Below are positions 32,403-41,500 of a DNA stretch of 64,000 nt, in pieces. The stretch is from contig NZ_KQ948927.1 of the NCBI RefSeq assembly GCF_001514235.1, forward strand, positions 124,763 to 188,762, in the 5' to 3' direction. The notes below the pieces were generated by a model. The model saw only the letters and a program-made list of their open reading frames with translations, ran no database searches and was not told the DNA's origin. A program made the translations under genes and the position numbers. The DNA is from Streptomyces caeruleatus (GTDB lineage Bacteria > Actinomycetota > Actinomycetes > Streptomycetales > Streptomycetaceae). The stretch's first letter is position 1. The number at the start of each line of letters is the position of its first letter.

Positions 32403-34115
32403 ATGAGCCAGCAGCACTCCGCCCTCGCCCCGGCCCCGAACCCCGCCAAAGCCAAGCGTGGCGACTGGTGGCGGGACGCGGTGATCTACCAGGTCTATCC
32501 CCGCAGCTTCGCCGACAGCAACGGCGACGGCATGGGCGACCTGGAAGGCGTACGCTCCCGCCTGCCGTACCTGCGCGACCTCGGCGTGGACGCCGTGTGG
32601 CTCAGCCCCTTCTACGCCTCCCCGCAGGCCGACGCCGGCTACGACGTCGCCGACTACCGGGCCGTCGACCCCATGTTCGGCAACCTCCTCGACGCGGACG
32701 CGCTGATCCGGGACGCCCACGAGCTGGGGCTGAGGATCATCGTCGACCTGGTCCCGAACCATTCCTCCGACCAGCACGAGTGGTTCAAGCGGGCGGTCGC
32801 GGAGGGGCCCGGTTCCCCGCTCAGGGACCGCTACCACTTCCGCCCCGGCAAGGGCGCCGACGGTGAACTGCCGCCCAACGACTGGGAGTCCATCTTCGGC
32901 GGCCCGGCCTGGACGCGCGTCGCCGACGGGGAGTGGTATCTGCACCTCTTCGCGCCCGAGCAGCCCGACTTCAACTGGGAGCACCCGGCGGTGGGGGACG
33001 AGTTCCGCTCGATCCTGCGCTTCTGGCTCGACATGGGCGTCGACGGCTTCCGGATCGACGTCGCCCACGGCCTGGTGAAGGCGGAGGGGCTGCCGGACCT
33101 CGGATCCCACGACCAGCTCAAGCTGCTGGGCAACGATGTCATGCCGTTCTTCGACCAGGACGGCGTGCACGACGTCTACCGGCAGTGGCGCACGGTCCTC
33201 GACGAGTACGCAGAAAGGAAGGGGCCCGAAGGGCCTTCGTCAGAAGGGCGGTGGTGGGAGACGGGTGGGCGGATCTTCGTGGCGGAGGCCTGGACGCCGA
33301 CCGTCGAGCGCACCGCGAACTACGTCCGCCCGGACGAGCTGCACCAGGCCTTCAACTTCCAGTACCTGTCGACGGAGTGGGAGGCCGAGGAACTGCGCAA
33401 GGTCGTCGACCGCACCCTGGAGGCGATGCGTCCGGTCGGCGCCCCGGCGACCTGGGTGCTGTCCAACCACGACGTCACCCGCCACGCCACCCGCTTCGCC
33501 AACCCGCCCGGCCTCGGCACCCAGATCCGCACGGCCGGCGACCGTGAGCTGGGCCTGCGCCGCGCCCGCGCCGCCACGCTCCTCATGCTCGCGCTGCCCG
33601 GTTCGGCGTACGTCTACCAGGGCGAGGAGCTGGGCCTGCCGGACGTCGTCGACCTGCCCGACGAGGTCCGCCAGGACCCGGCGTACTTCCGTGGCGAGGG
33701 TCAGGACGGCTTCCGCGACGGCTGCCGGGTGCCGATCCCCTGGACGCGCGAGGGCTCGTCGTACGGCTTCGGCGCGGGCGGCAGCTGGCTGCCGCAGCCG
33801 GCGGGCTGGGGCGAGCTGAGCGTCGAGGCGCAGACGGGTGACCCCGAGTCCACCCTGGAGCTGTACCGCGCCGCGCTGGCCGCCCGCCGCGAGCAGCCCG
33901 ACCTCGGCGCCGGCGAGACGGTGGAGTGGCTGAAGGCTCCCGAGGGCGTCCTCGCCTTCCGCCGCGGCGAGTTCGTCTGCGTCGCCAACACCGGCGGCGA
34001 GTCCGTGACGACCCCGGCGTACGGCCGTCTCCTGCTCGCCAGCGGCGAGATCAGCGAGACGGACGGCGAGGCGAAGGTGCCGGGGGACACGACGGTGTGG
34101 TGGACCACCGCCTGA
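32403..34115 (+). CDS. aglA: intracellular alpha-glucosidase, GH13
   Basis: A 570-residue GH13 enzyme without signal peptide, so it acts in the cytosol on imported maltose and maltodextrins. The barrel starts at WWRDAVIYQVYPRSFADSNGDG. The catalytic residues are Asp in GFRIDVAHG (about 219), Glu in FVAEAW (about 296) and Asp in LSNHDV (about 357). ATG 32403 follows AAGGA; a longer frame to 32310 lacks a ribosome-binding site. It lies behind malEFG, as in S. coelicolor. No CTTGCAG box is visible in its own upstream gap, so control may come by read-through. The gene symbol is from synteny. Confidence 0.9.
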   Translation: MSQQHSALAPAPNPAKAKRGDWWRDAVIYQVYPRSFADSNGDGMGDLEGVRSRLPYLRDLGVDAVWLSPFYASPQADAGYDVADYRAVDPMFGNLLDADALIRDAHELGLRIIVDLVPNHSSDQHEWFKRAVAEGPGSPLRDRYHFRPGKGADGELPPNDWESIFGGPAWTRVADGEWYLHLFAPEQPDFNWEHPAVGDEFRSILRFWLDMGVDGFRIDVAHGLVKAEGLPDLGSHDQLKLLGNDVMPFFDQDGVHDVYRQWRTVLDEYAERKGPEGPSSEGRWWETGGRIFVAEAWTPTVERTANYVRPDELHQAFNFQYLSTEWEAEELRKVVDRTLEAMRPVGAPATWVLSNHDVTRHATRFANPPGLGTQIRTAGDRELGLRRARAATLLMLALPGSAYVYQGEELGLPDVVDLPDEVRQDPAYFRGEGQDGFRDGCRVPIPWTREGSSYGFGAGGSWLPQPAGWGELSVEAQTGDPESTLELYRAALAARREQPDLGAGETVEWLKAPEGVLAFRRGEFVCVANTGGESVTTPAYGRLLLASGEISETDGEAKVPGDTTVWWTTA

Positions 34116-34135
34116 CGGCCCGTCATCAGCAGGGG

Positions 34136-34168
34136 ACCCGCTGCTCCGGGGAGGAGCAGCGGGTTCTT
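34136..34168 (+). terminator. aglA terminator
   Basis: A 12-bp perfect stem ACCCGCTGCTCC/GGAGCAGCGGGT with a 5-base loop, followed by TCTTTG, 20 bp after the stop. Confidence 0.82.
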
Positions 34169-34245
34169 TGCTTGCGCTCAGGGGTCCAACCACTGGTGAG
34201 AGTGAGGGAGTTGGGGAGGGCACGTCAAGGTTGCGGATGAAACTA

Positions 34246-34300
34246 CTTGCTATGAATTTCAACTCTCTTGCAGTAAATCTTTCGCGGCGGTACGTTTCCG
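34246..34300 (+). promoter_or_regulatory. MalR-type boxes and promoter of the secreted amylase
   Basis: CTTGCTA (34246-34252) and CTTGCAG (34267-34273) precede TAAATCTTTCGCGGCGGTACG. The same arrangement, CTTGCTG-TAAACCTTTCGACGGCGATACG, occurs before the pullulanase gene. The heptamer overlaps the probable -35 region, as expected for repression. Confidence 0.65.
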
Positions 34301-34373
34301 CCACGCCCGGCAAGGAAGCCGTGCCGCGGTGCAGGGGGGATCCAACTGAGCCGCATTCGCAAGGAGTTCGCCC

Positions 34374-35783
34374 GTGATATCGAGATGGCAGGCGCCCCCG
34401 AGGCGCCGTACCGTTACCGCCGCCCTCACCGCGTTCGCCGCAGCCGCCGCGGCGGTCGTCATGGTCCCCGGCACCACCGCTTCCGCCGCCCCGCCCGGCA
34501 CCAAGGACGTCACCGCGGTGATGTTCGAGTGGAACTTCGCCTCGGTCGCCAAGGAGTGCACCAACACCCTCGGCCCGGCCGGCTACGGCTACGTGCAGGT
34601 CTCCCCGCCCCAGGAGCACATCCAGGGCTCGCAGTGGTGGACCTCGTACCAGCCCGTCAGCTACAAGATCGCCGGCCGCCTCGGTGACGCCACCGCGTTC
34701 CGGAACATGGTGAACACCTGCCACAACGCGGGTGTGAAGGTCGTCGTCGACACCGTCATCAACCACATGTCCGCGGGCAACGGCACCGGCACCGGCGGCT
34801 CGTCGTACACGAAGTACGACTACCCCGGCCTGTACTCCGCGGCCGACATGAACGACTGCACGGCCACGATCAGCGACTACACCAACCGCACCAACGTCCA
34901 GAACTGCGAACTCGTCGGCCTCGCCGACCTGGACACCGGCGAGGAGTACGTCCGCGCCACCATCGCCGGCTACCTGAACACCCTGCTCGGCTACGGCGTC
35001 GACGGCTTCCGCATCGACGCGGCCAAGCACATGCCCGCCGCCGACCTCGCCAACATCAAGTCGCGTCTGAGCAACCCGTCGGTGTACTGGAAGCAGGAGG
35101 CCATCTACGGCAGCGGCGAGGCCGTCCAGCCCACCGAGTACACGGGCAACGGCGACGTCCAGGAGTTCCGCTACGCCTACGACCTCAAGCGCGTCTTCAA
35201 CAACGAGAACCTCGCGTATCTGAAGAACTACGGCGAGGGCTGGGGCTACATGAGCAGCGGCGTCTCCGGTGTCTTCGTCGACAACCACGACACCGAGCGC
35301 AACGGCAGCACCCTGAACTACAAGGACGGGGCGAACTACACCCTCGCCAACGTCTTCATGCTCGCCTACCCCTACGGCGCCCCGGACATCAACTCCGGCT
35401 ACGAGTGGTCCAGCACGGACGCCGGGCCGCCCAACAACGGCTCCGTGACCGCCTGCTGGCAGGACGGCTGGAAGTGCCAGCACGCCTGGCCGGAGATCCT
35501 CCGCATGGTCGCCTTCCGCAACGCCACCCGCGGCGAGTCGGTCACCAACTGGTGGGACAACGGCGGCGACGCCATCGCCTTCGGCCGCGGCGGCAAGGGC
35601 TACGTGGCCATCAACCACGAGTCGAGCGGCCTGACCCGCACCTACCAGACGTCACTGGCGGCGGGCACGTACTGCAACGTGCAGAACAACACGACGGTGA
35701 CGGTGAACTCCAGCGGCCAGTTCACGGCCACCCTGGGTTCCAACACCGCCCTCGCGATCTACTCCGGCAAGTCGAGCTGCTGA
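34374..35783 (+). CDS. secreted alpha-amylase, GH13
   Basis: A 469-residue exported amylase that cuts internal alpha-1,4 bonds of starch. The signal peptide ends near TASAAPPG (residue 40). The barrel has the calcium-site [11 protein letters not shown], nucleophile Asp in [10 protein letters not shown] (about 214), acid Glu in KQEAIYG (about 242) and Asp in [10 protein letters not shown] (about 303). A C-terminal beta-sheet domain follows. There is no starch-binding module, so it is shorter than the CBM20-bearing amylases of some streptomycetes. The GTG start at 34374 follows AAGGAG, in a leader nearly identical to that of the pullulanase gene. Its products feed malEFG and aglA. Confidence 0.93.
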   Translation: MISRWQAPPRRRTVTAALTAFAAAAAAVVMVPGTTASAAPPGTKDVTAVMFEWNFASVAKECTNTLGPAGYGYVQVSPPQEHIQGSQWWTSYQPVSYKIAGRLGDATAFRNMVNTCHNAGVKVVVDTVINHMSAGNGTGTGGSSYTKYDYPGLYSAADMNDCTATISDYTNRTNVQNCELVGLADLDTGEEYVRATIAGYLNTLLGYGVDGFRIDAAKHMPAADLANIKSRLSNPSVYWKQEAIYGSGEAVQPTEYTGNGDVQEFRYAYDLKRVFNNENLAYLKNYGEGWGYMSSGVSGVFVDNHDTERNGSTLNYKDGANYTLANVFMLAYPYGAPDINSGYEWSSTDAGPPNNGSVTACWQDGWKCQHAWPEILRMVAFRNATRGESVTNWWDNGGDAIAFGRGGKGYVAINHESSGLTRTYQTSLAAGTYCNVQNNTTVTVNSSGQFTATLGSNTALAIYSGKSSC

Positions 35784-35802
35784 GTTCCCCGCACGCGCGA
35801 TG

Positions 35803-35847
35803 CGGCCACCCCGGTCACGGCTGACCACGCCGGCGCAGGGGTGGCCG
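35803..35847. terminator. amylase terminator
   Basis: A 10-bp stem CGGCCACCCC/GGGGTGGCCG encloses a second stem GGTCA-CGGC-TGACC, 20 bp after the stop. Confidence 0.65.
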
Positions 35848-35968
35848 TCCGAGTATCTCGATGTACATGATCCGGCCGTCCACGACGTCGAGGACCAGAT
35901 CGCCCGACGAGGGCGGCAGCGGTGGGATTGACGTGTTCAGAACATCGTCCTACGTTCCGCCCTGTGAA

Positions 35969-35982
35969 TGGGAGCGCTCCCA
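35969..35982. promoter_or_regulatory. CebR-type operator upstream of the hemicellulase operon
   Basis: TGGGAGCGCTCCCA is a perfect 14-bp palindrome identical to the CebR box known from Streptomyces cellulose-utilisation genes. It ends 13 bp before the GH30 start codon, overlapping the 5' leader or promoter, so it should repress. No CebR gene is in the window. Confidence 0.8.
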
Positions 35983-35995
35983 AGATTGGCGGATC

Positions 35996-37396
35996 ATGAC
36001 ACGCAGACTCAGGAACTGGACGCTGACGTCGCTGTCGGTGCTGCTGACAGCGGCCGGCTTCACCGCGGCGGGCACACCGAACGCCTACGCGGCCACGACG
36101 GCCACCATCAACGCCTCCACCACCCACCAGCCCATCGACGGCTTCGGCTTCTCCGAGCACTTCGGACGGGCCGACATCATGCGCGGCTCGCAGGGCTTAC
36201 CGGCCCAGAAACAGCGCGAGCTCCTCGACCTGCTGCTCAGCCGCACCACCGGCGCCGGCCTCAGCATCCTGCGCCTCGGCATCGACTCGGGCATCCAGCC
36301 CACCGACCCCGGCGGCCCGAACGCCACCCCCAAGTACGTCTGGGACCGCCAGGACAAGGGCCAGGTGTGGCTCGCCCAGCAGGCCAAGGCATACGGGGTG
36401 AACCGCTTCTACGCCGACGCCTGGACCGCGCCCGGCTATATGAAGACCAACGGCACGGACGCGGGCGGCGGCACCCTGTGCGGACTCTCCGGCGCCACCT
36501 GCGCGAGCGGTGACTGGCGGCGGGCGTACGCGAACTTCCTCGTCCAGTACGCGAGGTTCTACGGCCAGGAGGGCATCGGGATCACCGACCTCGGCTTCAC
36601 GAACGAGCCCGACTGGACGGCGACGTACGACTCCATGCGGCTCACCCCCGCCCAGGCCGTCGAGTTCACCAAGGTCTTCGGGCCGGTCGCGAGCGCGGCC
36701 GGGTACAAGGTGGCCTGCTGCGACTCCTTCGGCTGGAACCAGCAGAAGGCCTACACCAGCGCGATCGAGGCCGACGCCACCGCCCGCAACCTCGTCGCCA
36801 CCCACACCGGCCACACCTACGCCAGCCGGGTCGACGGTCCGCTGCCGACCCAGAAGCGCACCTGGATGTCGGAGTGGTCGCCCGACGGCACCACCTGGAA
36901 CGAGAACTGGGACGACGGCAGCGGCTACGACGGCTTCACCGTCGCCTCCGCCGTCCACGACGCCCTCACCAAGGGCAACACCAGCGGCTATGTGTACTGG
37001 TACGGCGCCTCGGTCGGTGCCACCCGCGGCCTGATCCAGATGGACGGGGCGAACTACCACGTCTCCAAGCGGCTGTGGGCGCTCGCCAACTACAGCCGCT
37101 TCATCCGGCCCGGCGCCACCCGCATCGCCGCCACCACCCCCGACGCCAACCTCCGCCTGTCGGCGTTCCGCAACACCGACGGCACGCTGACCGTCGTGGC
37201 GCTCAATGCGGGCACCGCCGCCCAGCAGGTGTCGTACAGCCTCCAGAACACCGGGATCGCCACCGGGACCGCGACGCCGTACCTCACCAACAGCTCCAGC
37301 AGCATGGCCCGGCAGGCCGCCGTCCCCGTGAGCGGAGGCTCGCTGACGGCCACCGTCCCGGCCCGTTCCCTCGTCACCTACACCGTCAAGCGATAG
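35996..37396 (+). CDS. secreted GH30 family glycosidase (probable xylanase-type)
   Basis: A 466-residue exported glycoside hydrolase. The signal peptide ends near NAYAAT (residue 28). The GH30 barrel begins at QPIDGFGFSEHFGRAD and has the acid/base Glu in FTNEPDW (about 204) and the nucleophile Glu in MSEWSPDG (about 293); a beta-sandwich of about 90 residues closes the chain. GH30 enzymes of this kind act on xylan or glucuronoxylan backbones; the subfamily cannot be fixed by eye. The ATG at 35996 is weakly preceded by GGCGGA. It is followed 8 bp later by the GH62 gene and preceded by a CebR-type operator, unlike its starch-related neighbours. Confidence 0.85.
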   Translation: MTRRLRNWTLTSLSVLLTAAGFTAAGTPNAYAATTATINASTTHQPIDGFGFSEHFGRADIMRGSQGLPAQKQRELLDLLLSRTTGAGLSILRLGIDSGIQPTDPGGPNATPKYVWDRQDKGQVWLAQQAKAYGVNRFYADAWTAPGYMKTNGTDAGGGTLCGLSGATCASGDWRRAYANFLVQYARFYGQEGIGITDLGFTNEPDWTATYDSMRLTPAQAVEFTKVFGPVASAAGYKVACCDSFGWNQQKAYTSAIEADATARNLVATHTGHTYASRVDGPLPTQKRTWMSEWSPDGTTWNENWDDGSGYDGFTVASAVHDALTKGNTSGYVYWYGASVGATRGLIQMDGANYHVSKRLWALANYSRFIRPGATRIAATTPDANLRLSAFRNTDGTLTVVALNAGTAAQQVSYSLQNTGIATGTATPYLTNSSSSMARQAAVPVSGGSLTATVPARSLVTYTVKR

Positions 37397-37404
37397 GAGT
37401 CGCC

Positions 37405-38451
37405 ATGCGTGTGACCAGAGTGCTCGGGATCCTGGCCGGAGCCCTCGCCCTGCTGCTCGGTGCCATGGCGTCGCCGTCGGCCGCCGCACTGCCGAACAGC
37501 TTCCAGTGGAACTCCAGCGGGGTGCTGATCTCCCCGAAGTCGGACGCGACCCACCAGCTCAGTGCGATCAAGGATCCGTCGGTCGTGTACCACAACGGCC
37601 GGTGGCACGTGTTCGCCAGCACCGCGTCCACCAGCGGCACGTACAGCATGGTGTACCTGAACTTCGCCAGCTGGCATGAGGCCGGCGCCGCGCAGCACCA
37701 CTACCTGGACCGGACAGCGATCGGCGCCGGGTACAAGGCGGCGCCGCAGGTGTTCTGGTTCGCGCCGCAGAAGCTGTGGTACCTCGTCTACCAGACCGGG
37801 GACAACGCGGCGTACTCGACCACGGCCGACATCTCCAACCCCGCCTCGTGGACCGCGCCGAAGAAGTTCTACGCGAACGGCATGCCGCAGATCATCAGGG
37901 ACAACATCGGCAGCGGTTACTGGGTCGACTTCTGGAACATCTGCGACGGCTCCAAGTGCTATCTGTTCTCCTCCGACGACAACGGGCACCTGTACCGCTC
38001 GGAGACCTCGCTGGCCAACTTCCCGAACGGCTTCACCAACACTGTCATCGCGCTGCAGGACGCCAACAAGTACCGCCTGTGGGAGGCGGCCAACGTCTAC
38101 AAACTCAAGGACTCGGGCAGCTACCTGCTGCTCAACGAGGCGATCGGCGGCAACGGCAAGCGGTACTTCCGCTCCTGGACGTCGAACAGCATCGCCGGCA
38201 CCTGGACCCCGCTGGCCGACACCGAGTCCAACCCCTTCGCGCGGTCGAACAACGTCGCCTTCAGCGGCACACCCTGGAGCCAGGACATCAGCCACGGCGA
38301 GATGGTCCGCCACTCCAGCGACCAGTCCCTCACCATCAACCCGTGCCGGCTCCAGTTCCTCTACCAGGGCTTGGACCCCTCGGCGAGCGGCCCCTACAAC
38401 ACCCTGCCCTGGCGCCTGGGCCTGCTGACGCAGACGAACTCCCTCTGCTGA
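37405..38451 (+). CDS. secreted GH62 alpha-L-arabinofuranosidase
   Basis: A 348-residue exported GH62 enzyme. The signal peptide ends near PSAAALP (residue 28). The five-bladed propeller has the catalytic Asp in AIKDPSVVYHNGRWH (about 57), the pKa-modulating region YWVDFWNICDG and the acid Glu in SHGEMVRH (about 300). It removes arabinose side chains from arabinoxylan, complementing the GH30 enzyme. No carbohydrate-binding module is attached. ATG 37405 follows AGGAG, which overlaps the GH30 stop region, so the two genes are one operon. Confidence 0.92.
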   Translation: MRVTRVLGILAGALALLLGAMASPSAAALPNSFQWNSSGVLISPKSDATHQLSAIKDPSVVYHNGRWHVFASTASTSGTYSMVYLNFASWHEAGAAQHHYLDRTAIGAGYKAAPQVFWFAPQKLWYLVYQTGDNAAYSTTADISNPASWTAPKKFYANGMPQIIRDNIGSGYWVDFWNICDGSKCYLFSSDDNGHLYRSETSLANFPNGFTNTVIALQDANKYRLWEAANVYKLKDSGSYLLLNEAIGGNGKRYFRSWTSNSIAGTWTPLADTESNPFARSNNVAFSGTPWSQDISHGEMVRHSSDQSLTINPCRLQFLYQGLDPSASGPYNTLPWRLGLLTQTNSLC

Positions 38452-38477
38452 AAGTTCTTTCCAGTGGTTTCAGAAGT

Positions 38478-38510
38478 CTTGCTGTAAACCTTTCGACGGC
38501 GATACGGTCA
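38478..38510 (+). promoter_or_regulatory. MalR-type box and promoter of the amylopullulanase gene
   Basis: CTTGCTG (38478-38484) followed by TAAACCTTTCGACGGCGATACG, closely matching the amylase promoter at 34267-34294. Only one heptamer is obvious. Confidence 0.55.
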
Positions 38511-38555
38511 CGCGGGGTCGGACCCAAGAGAGCCGCAATCGCAAGGAGTCCATCT

Positions 38556-41500
38556 GTGATACCGAGATGGCCGTCGCCGTCGAGGCGCCGAACAGCTCAT
38601 GCCGGGCGGGTCGCTGCGGTCACCGTGACCGCGCTGGCCGCAGCGCTCGTCCAGCCTCTCGCGGCGCGGGCGGACACCCCGCCTCCGCCCCCGTCCGACG
38701 CCAGGCTGGCCGCCGAGCCCGCCCGGCACGACGCCACCCGGGAGCAGTTCTACTTCGTCCTGCCGGACCGTTTCGCAGGCGGCGACTCGTCCAACGACAA
38801 GGGCGGTCTGACCGGCTCGCGCCTCACCACCGGCTACGACCCCACCGACAAGGGCTTCTACCAGGGCGGCGACCTCAAGGGTCTGACCAAGAAGCTCGAC
38901 TACATCAAGGGCCTCGGCACCACCTCCATCTGGATGGCGCCGATCTTCAAGAACCAGCCCGTGCAGGGGACGGGCAGCGACGCCTCCGCCGGCTACCACG
39001 GCTACTGGATCACCGACTTCACCCAGGTCGACCCGCACTTCGGCACCAACAAGGACCTGGAGACCCTCATCTCCAAGGCCCACGCCAAGGGCATGAAGGT
39101 CTTCTTCGACGTCATCACCAACCACACGGCCGACGTCGTCGACTACGAGGGCAAGTCCTACGACTACCTCTCCAAGGGCGCCTTCCCCTACCTCACCAAG
39201 GATGGCAGGCCCTTCGACGACGCCGACTACGCGGACGGAAAGTCCCGGTTCCCGGCCGTCGACGCCGACTCCTTCCCGCGCACCCCGACCGTCCCCGCCG
39301 CGAAGAAGAACGCCAAGGTCCCGGCGTGGCTCAACGACCCGACGATGTACCACAACCGCGGCGACTCCACCTTCGCCGGTGAGAGCTCCACCCACGGCGA
39401 CTTCGGCGGCCTCGACGACCTGTGGACCGAGCGTCCCGAGGTCGTCAGCGGCATGGAGAAGATCTACCAGCGGTGGGTCAGGGACTTCGACATCGACGGC
39501 TTCCGCATCGACACCGTGAAGCACGTCAACCCGGAGTTCTGGACCCAGTGGGCCACGGCCCTCGACTCCTACGCGGCCAAGAAGGGCCGAGACGACTTCT
39601 TCATGTTCGGCGAGGTCTACTCCGCCGACACGAACGTCACCGCCCCGTACGTGACCCAGGGCCGCCTCGACGCCACGCTTGACTTCCCCTTCCAGGAGGC
39701 GGCACGGCAGTACGCCTCCCAGGGCGGCAGCGCGCAGAAGCTCGCGAGCGTCTTCGGCGACGACTACAAGTACACGACCGACAAGGCCAACGCCTACGAG
39801 CAGGTCACCTTCCTCGGCAACCACGACATGGGCCGCATCGGGTACTTCCTGAACCAGGACAACCCGAAGGCCACCGACGCCGAACTGCTGAAGAAGGACA
39901 AGCTCGCCAACGAGCTGATGTTCCTCAGCCGCGGCAACCCCGTCGTCTACTACGGCGACGAGCAGGGCTTCACCGGCGCCGGCGGCGACAAGGACGCCCG
40001 CCAGACCCTCTTCGCCTCGAAGACCGCCGACTACCTCGACGACGACCAGCTCGGCACCGACCGCACCCACGCGAGCGACGCCTACGACACCGGCGCCCCG
40101 CTCTACCGGCAGATCAGCGCCCTCGCCAAGCTCCGCAAGGCCAACCCCGCCCTCGCCGACGGCATCCAGACCGAGCGCCACGCAGCCGACGGCCCCGGCG
40201 TCTACGCCTTCTCCCGCACCGACGCCAGGACCGGCACCGAGTACGTCGTCGCCTTCAACAACGCGGGCGAGGCGAAGTCGGCGACCTTCGCGACCGGTGC
40301 GGCCGACATGACGTACAAGGGCCTCTACGGGACTGACGGTTCGCTCCGCAGCGGCGGCGACAAGAAGCTCACCGTCACCGTCCCGGCCGGCTCGGCGATC
40401 GTCCTCAAGGCGGCAGGCAGGCCCGCCAAGCCGGCCACCGAGCCGACGATCACCCTCAAGGCCCCGGCAGCGGGCGCCACCGGTACCGTCGAGATCGACG
40501 CCGACGTCGACGGCGGCGGGCTCAACCGCGTCGTCTTCGCCGCGCAGGTCGGCGGCGGCAAGTGGAAGACCCTGGGCTCCGCCGACCACGCCCCGTACAA
40601 GGTCACGCAGGCCATCGGGAAGGACGTACCGGCCGGAACGGCCCTGCGCTACAAGGCGGTCGTGATCGACTCGGCGGGCCGCACGGCGAGCGCGACGGCG
40701 GAGAGCACCACCGGCACGCCGCCCGTCCCCGAGACGCCCTCCGCCTCCTCCCGTGACTACGCGGTCGTCCACTACAAGCGCACCGACGGCGACTACGCGA
40801 ACTGGGGCCTGTACGCCTGGGGCGACCTCGCCGACGGCGAGTCCACGAACTGGCCGGACAGCCACCCCTTCGTCGGCCGTGACGCCTACGGTGCCTTCGC
40901 CTACGTCAAGCTGAAGCCGGGCGCCTCCAGCGTCGGCTTTCTCGTCATCGACAAGGACGGCAACAAGGACGTCTCCGCCGACCGCACGATCGACGTCACC
41001 AAGACCGGCGAGATCTGGATCGAGCAGGGCAAGGAGACCGTCCGCACCGAGAAGCCGGCGGCCGACTACCCGGCCCCGGACAAGACCAAGGCCGTCCTGC
41101 ACTACCAGCGCGCCGACGGGAACTACGACGGCTGGGGCCTGCACGTCTGGACGGGTGCCGCCGGCCCCACCGACTGGTCGAACCCCCTCAAGCCGGTCAA
41201 GACTGACAGCTATGGCGCAGTCTTCGAGGTACCGCTCACCGACGGTGCCAGCAGCCTCAGCTACATCCTCCACAAGGGCGACGAGAAGGATCTGCCCACC
41301 GACCAGTCGCTCGACCTCACGGCGAACGGCCATGAGGTGTGGCTGTTGAGCGGCCAGGAGAAGTACTTGCTCCCGCAGCCCGCGGGCTCCGCCGCCGCGC
41401 TCGACCTGACCACCTCCAAGGCGATCTGGATCGACCGGGACACCGTTGCCTGGAACGGCGCCGAGACCGCCGCCTCCACCCAGCTGCTGTATTCGCGCGA

